64,000 bases of DNA from Pikeienuella piscinae (GTDB taxonomy: Bacteria > Pseudomonadota > Alphaproteobacteria > Rhodobacterales > Rhodobacteraceae). The stretch covers positions 372,001-436,000 of the forward strand of contig NZ_CP049056.1 in the NCBI RefSeq assembly GCF_011044155.1, in the 5' to 3' direction. The first letter of the stretch is position 1. Each line of letters starts with the position of its first letter. Under the pieces are notes generated by a model. The model was not told where the DNA came from, made no database searches, and saw only the letters and a program-made list of their open reading frames with translations. A program made the position numbers and the translations under genes. Positions 9,303 through 18,037 of the stretch are shown here, piece by piece.

Positions 9303-10445
9303 TCAGCCTCTCTTGTAACGGGGGGAAACGAATGGAAGGGCGGCGACGCGTACCGGCAGGCGCTTGCCGCGAACATCGGCATGGACCGTGACGCCGGGCT
9401 CCGCCATGTCGGCGGCGACATAGCCCATCGCGACGGGGGCCTCCACCGTGGGGCCGAAGCCGCCGGACGTGACCTCGCCGATCGGATCTGCCGCGGCCTC
9501 ACTGGCGTAGAGAAGGGCGCCGGCGCGGACTGGCGCGCGGCCCTCGGGCGAAAGCCCGACGCGGCGGCGGGGGGCGCCGGTTTCAAACTCGGTGAGGATC
9601 ACATCGGCGCCGGGAAAGCCGCCGGCGCGATCGCCGCCGCTGCGGCGAACCTTCTGTATCGCCCAGGTGAGCGCCGCGGCGATCGGGGTGGTGTCCGGGC
9701 CGATATCGTTCCCGTAAAGGCAAAGCCCGGCCTCGAGCCGGAGCGAGTCGCGCGCGCCGAGGCCGATCGGCCGCACGGCTTCATTCGCAAGCAACGATTC
9801 CGCGAGTTCGACGGCGCGGTCCGCGGGGACCGATATTTCGTACCCGTCTTCGCCCGTGTAGCCGGAGCGCGAGACGAAGCAATCGGCGCCAAGAATCTCG
9901 ACCGGGTGAAGGTCCATGAACTTCATCGCCGCGACTTCCGGCGCCAGCGCGGCGAGGGCGCTTTCGGCCGCCGGCCCCTGCAGTGCGATCAGCGCCCGGT
10001 CGGTGAGCTCCTCGACTACGCAGTCATCGGAGAGGTTCGCTTTCAGATGCGCGATGTCCGCGGCCTTGCAGGCGGCGTTGACCACCAGAAAGAGATGATC
10101 TCCCCGATTGGCGACCATCAGGTCGTCGAGAATGCCGCCGTCTGGAGAGGTGAAAAGCGCGTAGCGCTGCCGCCCCTGCTTCAGGCCCAGAATGTCGACC
10201 GGCACCAGGCGTTCGAGCGCGAGCGCGGCGTCCTCGAAGCGGCCGGATCGGGCGCGGAGCGTGACCTGACCCATATGGCTGACGTCGAAAAGCCCCGCTT
10301 GCGCCCGCGTGTGCAGATGTTCCTTCAGCACGCCATCGGGGAACTGGACCGGCATCGAATAGCCGGCGAAAGCGACGAGCTTTCCGCCGCGCTCGACATG
10401 CAGATCGGTCAGCGGTGTTTTCAGGAGGTCGTCGGTCGCTGTCAT
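9303..10445 (-). CDS. gcvT: Aminomethyltransferase, T protein of the glycine cleavage system
   Basis: T protein of 380 residues. It releases ammonia from the aminomethyl-lipoyl intermediate and transfers the C1 unit to tetrahydrofolate. It begins [20 protein letters not shown] and contains FDVSHMGQV and [12 protein letters not shown], both hallmarks of folate-binding GcvT. ATG 10445 is preceded by AGGGAG at a good distance; a TTG directly before it is in frame but less likely. First gene of the gcvTHP operon. The C-terminal halves of the two large oxidoreductases at 53614 and 58201 belong to the same fold family. Confidence 0.97.
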   Translation of the reverse strand: MTATDDLLKTPLTDLHVERGGKLVAFAGYSMPVQFPDGVLKEHLHTRAQAGLFDVSHMGQVTLRARSGRFEDAALALERLVPVDILGLKQGRQRYALFTSPDGGILDDLMVANRGDHLFLVVNAACKAADIAHLKANLSDDCVVEELTDRALIALQGPAAESALAALAPEVAAMKFMDLHPVEILGADCFVSRSGYTGEDGYEISVPADRAVELAESLLANEAVRPIGLGARDSLRLEAGLCLYGNDIGPDTTPIAAALTWAIQKVRRSGGDRAGGFPGADVILTEFETGAPRRRVGLSPEGRAPVRAGALLYASEAAADPIGEVTSGGFGPTVEAPVAMGYVAADMAEPGVTVHADVRGKRLPVRVAALPFVSPRYKRG

Positions 10446-10780
10446 CAAATTGCTCCCTGGCGCGTTCCGGCGCGGCTTTCCTCAATCATTGCATTTTCCC
10501 GGAGGTCGTCATCTGGAAACCGGGCCGTGGCGAGGCGCTCATGCGCCATTAATCGGAGAGCAAAGCGCGCCCGGCCGCCAAGTTCAAGGCCCGCCCCAAA
10601 AAAATCTACTCGCAATGGTGGATCACGCCTGATTCCTTCCGTCTTCCAGTGTATTGATGAACCTTGCCAGAACTCGCTCCGCTCTGCATCGGCGCCGTCG
10701 CTCCGTCCAGGGTGGAGAATCCGGGTGATCCGCGCGTGAATTCTGCTAGCGTCGGCGTCGTCGCGGGTGAGGGGCGTGGA
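10446..10780. other. 335-base divergent intergenic region, gcvT / MFS
   Basis: This region should contain the promoters of the gcv operon (-) and the MFS gene (+). I looked for a glycine riboswitch on the gcvT side and did not find the conserved core (GGAGAG followed by a CCGAAGG-type segment). A run of seven T on the minus strand at 10599-10605 has no stem in front of it. Nothing else recognisable. Confidence 0.4.
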
Positions 10781-12121
10781 ATGAGCGGGCGCGAGCGTAG
10801 GGCGGTCTGGGGTTGGATGTTCTACGACTGGGCCTCGCAGCCCTTCCACACGCTGATCCTCACCTTCATCTTCGCACCCTATTTCGCCGCCTCGGTCGCC
10901 GATTCTCCCGCGCGCGGGCAGGAAATCTGGGGCTATGCTGTCGCCGGCGGATCGGTGCTGATCGCGCTGCTGGCGCCGGTTCTCGGCGCGGTCGCGGACG
11001 CCAGCGGGCCGCGGCGGCCATGGATCATCGTCTTTTCCGCCTGTTACATGGTCGGGACCGCCGGCCTCTGGTTCGCGTCTCCGGGCCTGCCGGACCCCGC
11101 GCTCATCCTCGGCTTCTTCATTCTTGGCCTTGTCGGAGTGGAGTTCACGACGGTCTTCACAAATTCGCTTCTACCCGATCTTGGCCCTAAGGAGGAAATC
11201 GGCAGGATCTCCGGTTCGGGCTGGGCTATGGGGTATTGGGGGGGACTGGCCTCACTCGTCATCGTGCTCGGGTTCATCGTTCCGGGGCCGGATGGCGACG
11301 CGACGCTGCTTGGGATTCAACCTGCCTTCGGGCTCAAGCCGGCGCTGGGCGAAGGGCCGCGGGCGACCGGACCGCTAAGCGCGATCTGGTATTTCGTCTT
11401 CATGATTCCATTCGCGCTCTGGACGCCGGACGCCGCGCGCAAGCCGAGGGCGGCCGGCGCGGTGGCGGCGGGGCTCGGCCAGCTTCGCGCGACTCTCCGG
11501 TCGCTGCCGCGGGACAGGAGCCTCTTTTCCTATCTCGCATCTTCGATGTTCTATCGCGATGCGCTGAACGGTCTTTACGTCTTTGGCGGAATTTACGCTG
11601 CTGGAGTTCTGGGGTGGGAGACGTTCCAACTCGGCCTGTTTGGGATCATCGCCGCGCTGGCGGGCGCTGTTGGGGCGTGGCTTGGCGGGCGGGCGGATCG
11701 GCGGCTTGGTCCGAAACCGGTGATATGTTTCGCAATCGCCGCGCTGATGCTGGTGTCGATCGTGACGATCACGACCGGGCCGGGCGAAGTGATGTTCATC
11801 CCGGTCGGTTCGGCGGCTGCGCCCTCGGGGTTGCCCACGATGGTGTTCTATCTTTGCGGCGCGGTGATCGGCGCCGCGGGCGGTTCGCTTCAGGCGGCGT
11901 CGCGGACAATGCTGGTCAGACAGGCGCGGGAAGGGCGGATGGCGGAGGCGTTCGGCATCTACGCGCTGGCGGGAAAGGCGACGAGCTTTCTCGCGCCGTT
12001 CCTGATCGCCGTCGTGACTGGGGCGACGGAAAGCCAGCGCATCGGGGTGACGCCGGTCATACTTCTGTTTCTTGTCGGCCTTCTCCTGATGGTCCGGGTG
12101 ACGGCGGAAGGGCGCAAGTGA
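10781..12121 (+). CDS. MFS transporter, UMF1 (Atg22-like) family
   Basis: Multi-pass inner-membrane protein of 446 residues with about twelve hydrophobic segments. The start R-R-A-V-W-G-W-M-F-Y-D-W-A-S-Q-P-F is the signature of the UMF1 branch of the MFS, which includes fungal Atg22 vacuolar amino-acid effluxers. Substrate in bacteria is generally unknown; amino-acid efflux is only an inference from the eukaryotic relative. ATG 10781 follows GAGGGG (10769-10774) at six bases. It may be cotranscribed with the lone ABC ATPase 70 bases downstream. Confidence 0.85.
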   Translation: MSGRERRAVWGWMFYDWASQPFHTLILTFIFAPYFAASVADSPARGQEIWGYAVAGGSVLIALLAPVLGAVADASGPRRPWIIVFSACYMVGTAGLWFASPGLPDPALILGFFILGLVGVEFTTVFTNSLLPDLGPKEEIGRISGSGWAMGYWGGLASLVIVLGFIVPGPDGDATLLGIQPAFGLKPALGEGPRATGPLSAIWYFVFMIPFALWTPDAARKPRAAGAVAAGLGQLRATLRSLPRDRSLFSYLASSMFYRDALNGLYVFGGIYAAGVLGWETFQLGLFGIIAALAGAVGAWLGGRADRRLGPKPVICFAIAALMLVSIVTITTGPGEVMFIPVGSAAAPSGLPTMVFYLCGAVIGAAGGSLQAASRTMLVRQAREGRMAEAFGIYALAGKATSFLAPFLIAVVTGATESQRIGVTPVILLFLVGLLLMVRVTAEGRK

Positions 12122-12191
12122 TTGCGGACGCGGATGGCGGTTGTTACATGGCGTTATCCCGATTGAAATCGTCAGAAAGGGAGAGCCACGG

Positions 12192-13325
12192 ATGACAGCG
12201 CCGCCACGTCTCGCGCTTGATCGGGTCGCCCGCACATTTGACGGGGTGGCGGTGGTCGATGACCTGTCGCTCGAGATTGCGGCGGGCGAGGTGCTGTGCC
12301 TTCTCGGCCCGTCAGGCTGCGGCAAGACGACGACGCTGCGTATCGCGGCCGGGGTGGAGCGTCAAAGCTCCGGCCGGGTCCTGCTGGAGGGTGTCGTCGT
12401 TTCTGACGCCAACAGGCACGAGCCGCCGGAGCGGCGCTCCGTCGGCCTGATGTTTCAGGACTTCGCGCTCTTCCCGCACCTCGATATCGCCGCCAATATC
12501 GCGTTCGGCCTGTCCGGCCCGAAACGGGAGCGCGGCGCGGTCGCCGAGCGTTTTCTGGAGCGGGTCGGGCTCAAGGGTTTTGGCGGAAAATATCCGCATA
12601 TGCTTTCCGGCGGCGAGCAGCAGCGTGTCGCGCTGGCCCGCGCGCTCGCTCCGAATCCGCGCGTGATGCTGATGGATGAGCCTTTCTCCGGGCTCGACAA
12701 CCGGCTGCGCGATGCGGTGCGCGATCAGGCGCTGAGCATCCTGAAGGCCGAGGGGACGGCGGTTCTGCTTGTGACCCACGACCCGGAGGAGGCGATGCGC
12801 ATGGCCGACCGGATCGCATTGATGCGCAAAGGACGGATCGTGCAGACCGGCGCGCCCTACAACGTCTATAATCGTCCGGTGGATCGCGAGGCGGCGTCTT
12901 TTCTCTCGGATGTCAATGTCATCCACGGCGTCGTTCGGAATCGCCAGACCGATACGCCTTTCGGTCTGTTCCTGACGCCCAAACTGATCGACGGGGCGGA
13001 TGTCGAGATCATCGTCCGCCCGGAACATCTGAAGGTCGACCTGGGCGAAAACGGCCCGCCTGCGGCGAACGTCAAGACCGGCGTGCCGGCCGCGGGAACC
13101 GTGGTGCGGGCGCGTTTTGTTGGCGCCGAGAGCCTGATCGAGGTCAGGATGGAGCATGACGGCGCGCGGCTCATCTCCACCGTGCCGGGCGCCTTTCTGC
13201 CGGAGGAGGGCGCCCGGGTCTGGCTCTCGTTGCGTCGCGATCACTGCCATCTCTTCCCCTGCAGGGTGCAATCGCACGTCTCGGATCCCTACATCTCGAC
13301 CGACGCTCGCACGGCGGCCGAGTAA
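12192..13325 (+). CDS. ABC transporter ATPase, Fe(III)/spermidine-putrescine type, without partner permease
   Basis: ATPase of 377 residues. Walker A is GPSGCGKTTTLR near residue 40, Q-loop in MFQDFALFPHL, signature LSGGEQQRVALARAL, Walker B VMLMDEPFSGLD and H-loop in TVLLVTHDPEEAMRMADR-like sequence. A C-terminal domain of about 130 residues, containing IIVRPEHL, resembles the regulatory TOBE region of FbpC/PotA proteins. No permease or binding-protein gene is adjacent, so the partner must be encoded elsewhere or this is an orphan ATPase. ATG 12192 is preceded by AAGGGAGAG. Confidence 0.85.
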   Translation: MTAPPRLALDRVARTFDGVAVVDDLSLEIAAGEVLCLLGPSGCGKTTTLRIAAGVERQSSGRVLLEGVVVSDANRHEPPERRSVGLMFQDFALFPHLDIAANIAFGLSGPKRERGAVAERFLERVGLKGFGGKYPHMLSGGEQQRVALARALAPNPRVMLMDEPFSGLDNRLRDAVRDQALSILKAEGTAVLLVTHDPEEAMRMADRIALMRKGRIVQTGAPYNVYNRPVDREAASFLSDVNVIHGVVRNRQTDTPFGLFLTPKLIDGADVEIIVRPEHLKVDLGENGPPAANVKTGVPAAGTVVRARFVGAESLIEVRMEHDGARLISTVPGAFLPEEGARVWLSLRRDHCHLFPCRVQSHVSDPYISTDARTAAE

Positions 13326-13361
13326 AAAACCGCGTGAGACGCTCTTTCCGCGCCCGTGCTA

Positions 13362-13421
13362 TTCCCATATGAGAGTGAGCAAGAGCGCGCGCGCAAAGCC
13401 GCGCGCGCCCGGATATGGGAG
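13362..13421 (+). promoter_or_regulatory. Two-tier hairpin overlapping the tatA ribosome-binding site
   Basis: An outer stem CCCATAT (13364-13370) pairs with ATATGGG (13413-13419), extendable by T-A and T-G to 13362/13421. An inner 8-bp stem of alternating GC (13387-13394 with 13401-13408, loop AAAGCC) sits inside it. The right outer arm contains the first bases of the tatA Shine-Dalgarno sequence (GGGAGAGAG, 13417-13425), so folding would partly mask it. It could also be the 3' end of the preceding ABC gene, although no T-run follows. Confidence 0.5.
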
Positions 13422-13427
13422 AGAGCC

Positions 13428-13637
13428 ATGGTTCCCGGTTGGGTTCAGATCGCCGTCGTCGTCCTGCTCGCGGTGCTGCTTTTCGGCGGCCGCGGCAAGA
13501 TTTCATCCATTATGGGTGATTTTGCGAAGGGCATAAAATCCTTCAAGAAGGGTATGAAAGACGAAGACGAGGCGCAGCGCGTCGAACGCAGTTCGGAAGA
13601 CCCGATCGACGTGACCCCGAAGAAAGAGAACGTCTGA
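13428..13637 (+). CDS. tatA: Sec-independent protein translocase subunit TatA
   Basis: TatA of 69 residues, normal length. A single N-terminal membrane helix (about residues 5-20) is followed by the conserved F-G-G-R-G-K-I hinge, an amphipathic helix rich in lysine and phenylalanine, and an acidic tail. TatA oligomerises to form the passage for folded proteins with twin-arginine signals. ATG 13428 is just after a GGGAGAGAG ribosome site; in-frame upstream sequence is not TatA-like. First gene of tatABC. A likely client in the window is the Tat-signal binding protein at 541-2142. Confidence 0.95.
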   Translation: MVPGWVQIAVVVLLAVLLFGGRGKISSIMGDFAKGIKSFKKGMKDEDEAQRVERSSEDPIDVTPKKENV

Positions 13638-13673
13638 AGCTGACGCGCCGCGCTGGCGCCGACGGATAGAGAA

Positions 13674-14114
13674 ATGCTCGACATCGGCTTCATGGAGCTT
13701 GTGGTGATCGGCGCGCTGGCGCTGATCGTCGTCGGTCCGAAGGAGTTGCCCGGCCTGCTTCGCACGGTTGGACAATTCGTCGGCAAGGCGCGGGCGATGG
13801 CGCGCGACTTCCAGCGCACGATGGAGGATGCCGCGCGCGAGGCCGATCTCGGTGATGTCGCCGACGCCGTCAAGAAGGGCGGCAATTTGAACAAACTGCC
13901 ATTCGACAACCAGGTCGTGAACAGCCTCAAGGAGTTTGAGCGTACAGTGAAGTCCGAGGTGAACGACGTGAAGCGGGCGGGAGAGGCGGCGGCGTCTGGC
14001 GGCGGGGCGACAAAGCCGGGTCCGTCCAACACGCCGACACCGGCGGCGGCGCCTGAGAAGGCTCCGCCCACCGCTGAACCCGCCCCAGCCCCTGCGGCCG
14101 CGAAAGACGGCTGA
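13674..14114 (+). CDS. tatB: Sec-independent protein translocase subunit TatB
   Basis: TatB of 146 residues. It starts M-L-D-I-G-F-M-E-L, with the Glu near the membrane segment that distinguishes TatB from TatA, then the V-G-P-K-E-L-P hinge and a long amphipathic region. The last 40 residues are rich in Pro and Ala and probably disordered. TatB with TatC binds twin-arginine signal peptides. It lies 36 bases after tatA and five before tatC. Confidence 0.95.
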   Translation: MLDIGFMELVVIGALALIVVGPKELPGLLRTVGQFVGKARAMARDFQRTMEDAAREADLGDVADAVKKGGNLNKLPFDNQVVNSLKEFERTVKSEVNDVKRAGEAAASGGGATKPGPSNTPTPAAAPEKAPPTAEPAPAPAAAKDG

Positions 14115-14119
14115 CCCGG

Positions 14120-15013
14120 ATGAAGGACGCCAGCGCAGACGACGAAATCGAGGCGAGCCGCGCGCCATTGATCACGCATCTCACCGAGTTGCGCGACAGG
14201 CTGATCAAGGCGCTGATCGTGCTTTCCATTTGCGTTATCGTCTGCTTCTTTTTCGCGACGCAGCTCTTCGACATTCTCGCCGCGCCACTCCGCGATGCGT
14301 TGACGTCGCGCGGGCTGGAATCAAAGCTGATCTACACCGCGCTGCAGGAAAAGTTCTTCACCGACATGAAGCTCTCGCTTTTCGGCGGCTTCTTCATCGC
14401 GTTCCCGTTCATCTCCATGCAGCTCTGGCGTTTCGTTGCGCCGGGGCTCTATCAGAACGAGAAGAAGGCGTTCTGGCCGTTCCTGGTCGCGACGCCGGTT
14501 CTCTTTTTCATGGGCGCGAGCTTGGTGTATTTCGTTGTAGCACCAATGGCTTTCGGGTTTTTTCTCGACTACGGCAATAACACGGCCGGTGAGGTTGCGA
14601 CCTCTACGGAATTCCTGGGCAAGGTTCGCGAGTATCTCGGATTGATGATGACCTTCATCCTTGCCTTCGGGATCTGCTTCCAGCTGCCAGTGCTGCTCAC
14701 GCTTCTCGGGCGGGCGGGGATCGTTTCGGCCGATGGGCTCGCGGCGAAGCGCAAATACGCCATAGTCGGGATTGCGGCGGTTGCGGCGATCTTCACGCCG
14801 CCGGATCCCATCAGCCAGATCGGGCTCGGCGTCCCGATCTATCTGCTATACGAGATCTCCATCCATCTGGTTCGCGCCTTCGAGAAGAAGCGTGAAGAGG
14901 AGTTGCGGGCTGCTGGCCTCTGGGTCGATGACGACGAAGATGACGACGAAGACGAGGACGGTAGCGAGGAAGAAGACGAAAGCGACCTTGAAACCGGGGC
15001 GAAGCCGACGTGA
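14120..15013 (+). CDS. tatC: Sec-independent protein translocase subunit TatC
   Basis: Six-helix membrane protein of 297 residues, the signal-peptide receptor of the Tat system. The conserved N-terminal H-L-T-E-L-R-D-R-L and the F-I-A-F-P-F segment are present. After the last helix the chain continues with a very acidic tail of about 30 residues, mostly Asp and Glu, longer than in E. coli TatC. The gene overlaps the start of the DUF815 gene by four bases (GTGA). Tail function is unknown. Confidence 0.96.
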   Translation: MKDASADDEIEASRAPLITHLTELRDRLIKALIVLSICVIVCFFFATQLFDILAAPLRDALTSRGLESKLIYTALQEKFFTDMKLSLFGGFFIAFPFISMQLWRFVAPGLYQNEKKAFWPFLVATPVLFFMGASLVYFVVAPMAFGFFLDYGNNTAGEVATSTEFLGKVREYLGLMMTFILAFGICFQLPVLLTLLGRAGIVSADGLAAKRKYAIVGIAAVAAIFTPPDPISQIGLGVPIYLLYEISIHLVRAFEKKREEELRAAGLWVDDDEDDDEDEDGSEEEDESDLETGAKPT

Positions 15014-15894
15014 CGGTCGCCGGAGGGGACGACCGCGCGCGGCGGGTCGCCGCGCTGGAGCGGATCGCGGATGCGCTGGAGCGGATTGCGCCTTCACCGA
15101 GTCCGGCGCCGGATTTCGACGCGGCCGAGGCCTTTGTCTGGCGCACCGCGCCGGACCGCCTCGATCCGGCGACGAGGGTCTCACGGGTGCCGATCGGACT
15201 TCTGGTTGGGGTTGATCGTGCACGCGATACGCTTCTCGAGAACACCCGCCGTTTCGCCGCCGGCATGCCCGCCAACAACGCGCTCCTTTGGGGGGCGCGC
15301 GGGATGGGGAAATCCTCCCTGGTCAAGGCGGCCCATGCCGCGGTTCTGGCCGAGGGCGGAGGGCGGTTGGCGCTGATCGAGATACAGCGCGAAGATATCC
15401 CCTCGCTCGACCGGCTGATGGCGCTTCTGCGCGGGGTCGACCATCGTTTTCTGCTCTTTTGCGACGATCTGTCCTTCGATAAGGACGACAATCATTACAA
15501 GTCCCTGAAGGCGGTGCTCGACGGCGGCGTCGAGGGGCGGCCCGACAATGTGATTTTCTACGCGACCTCGAACCGACGCCATCTGATGCCGCGCGACATG
15601 ATCGAAAATGAGCGCTCGACGGCGATAAGCCCTTCGGAAGCGACGGAGGAGAAGGTTTCGCTCTCTGACCGGTTCGGTCTCTGGCTCGGCTTTCATCCCT
15701 GTGGGCAGGATGAATTCCTGACGATCATTCGCGGCTATTGCGATGCGCTGGGGATCGATATCGACGATGAGACGATGCACGCGCAAGCGATCGAGTGGCG
15801 CCAGACGCGGGGCGCGATCTCCGGCCGAGTCGCCTGGCAGTTCGTCACCGACCTGGCCGGCCGCATGGGCCGTCCGATGGTGTTCAACGGTTAA
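15010..15894 (+). CDS. DUF815 family AAA-type ATPase
   Basis: Predicted cytoplasmic ATPase of 294 residues belonging to the DUF815 (P-loop) family. Walker A is GARGMGKS at residues 95-102, a Walker B-like segment LLFCDDLSFD is near residue 155, and YATSNRRHLMPRDM resembles sensor 1 of AAA proteins. It starts at GTG 15010, overlapping the tatC stop by four bases, so it is likely translated with the tat genes. The biochemical role of the family is not established. A link to protein export is suggested only by position. Confidence 0.85.
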   Translation: MTVAGGDDRARRVAALERIADALERIAPSPSPAPDFDAAEAFVWRTAPDRLDPATRVSRVPIGLLVGVDRARDTLLENTRRFAAGMPANNALLWGARGMGKSSLVKAAHAAVLAEGGGRLALIEIQREDIPSLDRLMALLRGVDHRFLLFCDDLSFDKDDNHYKSLKAVLDGGVEGRPDNVIFYATSNRRHLMPRDMIENERSTAISPSEATEEKVSLSDRFGLWLGFHPCGQDEFLTIIRGYCDALGIDIDDETMHAQAIEWRQTRGAISGRVAWQFVTDLAGRMGRPMVFNG

Positions 15895-15933
15895 CGGCGG
15901 CTTCGAAGCCGAGGCTGCGCGGCGGCCGCGCGT

Positions 15934-16425
15934 TCAGAGATAGAACATCAACGACAGCAGTACGGCGGCGATGCCGACCTCGATCAGCGCGCGGGTGCGG
16001 TGCGCTGAAAGAAGCCGGGCGCGCGCCATGCTGTTGGCTTCCCCGGACTGGCCGGTGGTTGCGACCACTTCCATCGTCGCGTTCCGCACCGAGAGCCGGT
16101 TTGGCTCGGTCGTGAACATGAATATTCCGATGAGGAGGGCGCCGAGCGCGAGCGGGCCGTATGTCTCGTTGTCGAGATTGTAGAGGCCGCCGATGGCGAG
16201 AGCCATGCCGCCCAGCATAATGGCGAGAAAGCCGCGCGGAGGCGCCAACCGATAGGTGCGCGCAACGGCGACTTCATCCTCGCCGGGCGCAATGTCGCCG
16301 CGGACGATCGGGCAATTCAGATAGTAATAGACCGAATGCATCGCCTTGAGCGCGACCAGCGCCGCGACAACCCAGGCGCGCCAGTCGTGGCTGAGCGCAG
16401 CTACGCCGCTGAAGATCATCTCCAT
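15934..16425 (-). CDS. Hypothetical four-helix membrane protein
   Basis: I do not recognise this 163-residue protein. It has four hydrophobic segments (roughly residues 17-38, 65-84, 89-106 and 145-162) with a basic loop between the third and fourth, and would sit in the inner membrane. Its ATG shares one base with the TAA of the FrnE-like gene upstream (TAATG), so the two are very probably cotranscribed. Any link to thiol-redox chemistry is inferred from that coupling alone. Confidence 0.7.
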   Translation of the reverse strand: MEMIFSGVAALSHDWRAWVVAALVALKAMHSVYYYLNCPIVRGDIAPGEDEVAVARTYRLAPPRGFLAIMLGGMALAIGGLYNLDNETYGPLALGALLIGIFMFTTEPNRLSVRNATMEVVATTGQSGEANSMARARLLSAHRTRALIEVGIAAVLLSLMFYL

Positions 16426-17066
16426 TACGGCGTTTCCGTCTGCTTAGCGGCGAGCTCCTCGAGCACGCTGGTCCAGAGCTCCGGCGGCTGGGCGCCGGTG
16501 ACGACATGCTTGCCGGCGACGATGAAGGTCGGCACGCCGTTGACGCCGATCTCGCGCGCGGTCGCTTCCTCTGTCTCCAGGAGCTCACGATCGGCGTCGC
16601 CATCAAAGAGCCGCTGCACCACGTCGCGCTCCATGCCGACGCTCACTCCGGCCTCCAGCAGAAGGTCGCGGTCGCCGATATCCTCACCCCGCTCGAAATA
16701 ACGCGCGAAGAGCTGGCTGACGAGCGCGGTTTGCGAGCCGGTGGTGCGCGCCCAGCGAATCAGCCGATGCGCGTCGAACGTGTTCGGCGTCCGTTCGATC
16801 AGGTCGAATCGCAGGTCCAGCCCGGCGGTTTTCGCGTGCTCCTCGATCTGGGCGTAAACGCGCGTCGCCTTCTCCGGGCCGAACTTGCGCTCAAGATACG
16901 CGCGCCGATCGACGCCGCCCTGCGGCATGTCGGGATTGAGCTGGAAGGGCCGCCAGAAGATGTCAAAGGGCTGAACGCCGGTCGCCTCGACCGCGCGGTC
17001 GAAATTGGCCTTGCCGATATAGCACCAAGGGCAGATGGGGTCGGAAACGATGTCGAGTGTTATCAT
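16425..17066 (-). CDS. DsbA family oxidoreductase, FrnE/2-hydroxychromene-2-carboxylate isomerase-like
   Basis: Thioredoxin-fold protein of 213 residues with the redox motif C-P-W-C-Y-I-G near residue 11 and the C-terminal cis-Pro region G-V-N-G-V-P-T-F. The absence of a signal peptide implies a cytoplasmic location, as in FrnE-like proteins rather than periplasmic DsbA. ATG 17066 is chosen because the chain then begins MITLDIVSDPICPWC as in homologues; no strong Shine-Dalgarno is visible. An 18-base palindrome at 17072-17089 lies directly upstream and may control it. Confidence 0.85.
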   Translation of the reverse strand: MITLDIVSDPICPWCYIGKANFDRAVEATGVQPFDIFWRPFQLNPDMPQGGVDRRAYLERKFGPEKATRVYAQIEEHAKTAGLDLRFDLIERTPNTFDAHRLIRWARTTGSQTALVSQLFARYFERGEDIGDRDLLLEAGVSVGMERDVVQRLFDGDADRELLETEEATAREIGVNGVPTFIVAGKHVVTGAQPPELWTSVLEELAAKQTETP

Positions 17067-17071
17067 GGCTG

Positions 17072-17089
17072 TGAATATGGGCCTATTCA
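17072..17089. promoter_or_regulatory. Palindrome next to the FrnE-like start codon
   Basis: TGAATA (17072-17077) and TATTCA (17084-17089) form perfect 6-base arms around TGGGCC, six bases before the FrnE-like ATG on the minus strand. Position and symmetry fit an operator or translation-blocking hairpin. The remaining divergent region up to 17398 holds the promoter of the XRE regulator; nothing else was recognised there. Confidence 0.35.
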
Positions 17090-17398
17090 GAAGTTTTGTA
17101 ACCAAGCGTCGCGATCAAATCCATTTGCGGCGGCCCGTCACCCGCAATGCGCGACAGGCGCGAAGTTGTCACGGGCGTTTCGCGCGCGGACCAGGTTTCA
17201 GGGTCGGCGCGGCCGCAAACCGACGCCTCCCCGGTGGGTCATCCCCTTCCGCGCGACGGGGCGATTCGAGCGCGTGGGGCAGGGTGGCGGCCAAAGTGAG
17301 CGCGTTTGCAATTGCGGCCGTTGTTCGCCGTGCGCTCGCAAATCGGCGCCCGCTGACGTATCTATCCCACGAACCGGTCGAAGCGGGAGCATTTGACG

Positions 17399-18031
17399 AT
17401 GAGCGGCGGCGAACAATCGAAGGAGGCGGAGCGGCTTCTGCGGCTCGCCACCAGCGACGGCCAGGGCCCGCGCGTCGCGCCCCTGAAGCTCGGGGAGCGT
17501 GTGCGTGCGATCCGTAAAGCGCGGAATTGGACCCTGGAAGAGGCCGCGCAGCGCGCCGGTCTCGCGCGCTCGACGCTCTCCAAGATCGAGAACGAACTGA
17601 TGTCGCCGACTTTCGATGCGGTGCAGAAGGTCGCGCGCGGACTCGACGTCGATGTGCCGCAGCTTTTTCAGCCGGCGCCGGTCGACAAGATCTCCGGCCG
17701 TCGCGCGATCACGCTGAAGGGCGAGGGCCGCGCGCATCCGACAGTAACGTATGAGCACGAGCTTCTGGCGCAGGACATCAGCCGCAAGAGGATGCTTCCT
17801 TACAAGGCCACGGTCCGCGCCCGCGATTTCAATGAGTTCGACGACTGGGTTCGCCATCAGGGTGAGGAATTTCTACTGGTTCTTTCCGGCGCAGTCCGGT
17901 TTTACACGGAGTTTTACGAGCCGGTCGGAATGGTCGCCGGCGACAGCGCCTACTATGACGGCTCAATGGGGCACTGCGTGGTTTCGAAGAGCCCGGAGGA
18001 CGCCGTCATCCTCTGGGTCACATCGATGTGA
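17399..18031 (+). CDS. XRE family transcriptional regulator with C-terminal cupin domain
   Basis: DNA-binding regulator of 210 residues. A helix-turn-helix domain (about residues 30-90) contains L-E-E-A-A-Q-R-A-G-L-A-R-S-T-L-S-K-I-E-N. A cupin fold follows (about 115-208), with E-E-F-L-L-V-L-S-G and D-S-A-Y-Y-D-G-S-M-G-H. Such proteins usually sense a small ligand in the cupin barrel and control an adjacent catabolic gene. ATG 17399 follows GGGAG (17385-17389). Its neighbours are the FrnE-like operon (divergent) and bdhA (convergent). Confidence 0.88.
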   Translation: MSGGEQSKEAERLLRLATSDGQGPRVAPLKLGERVRAIRKARNWTLEEAAQRAGLARSTLSKIENELMSPTFDAVQKVARGLDVDVPQLFQPAPVDKISGRRAITLKGEGRAHPTVTYEHELLAQDISRKRMLPYKATVRARDFNEFDDWVRHQGEEFLLVLSGAVRFYTEFYEPVGMVAGDSAYYDGSMGHCVVSKSPEDAVILWVTSM

Positions 18032-18037
18032 GGGCGC

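Noticed and set aside
10446-10780. Glycine riboswitch upstream of gcvT
   Set aside because: Expected by analogy with other bacteria, but neither strand shows the conserved core motifs.
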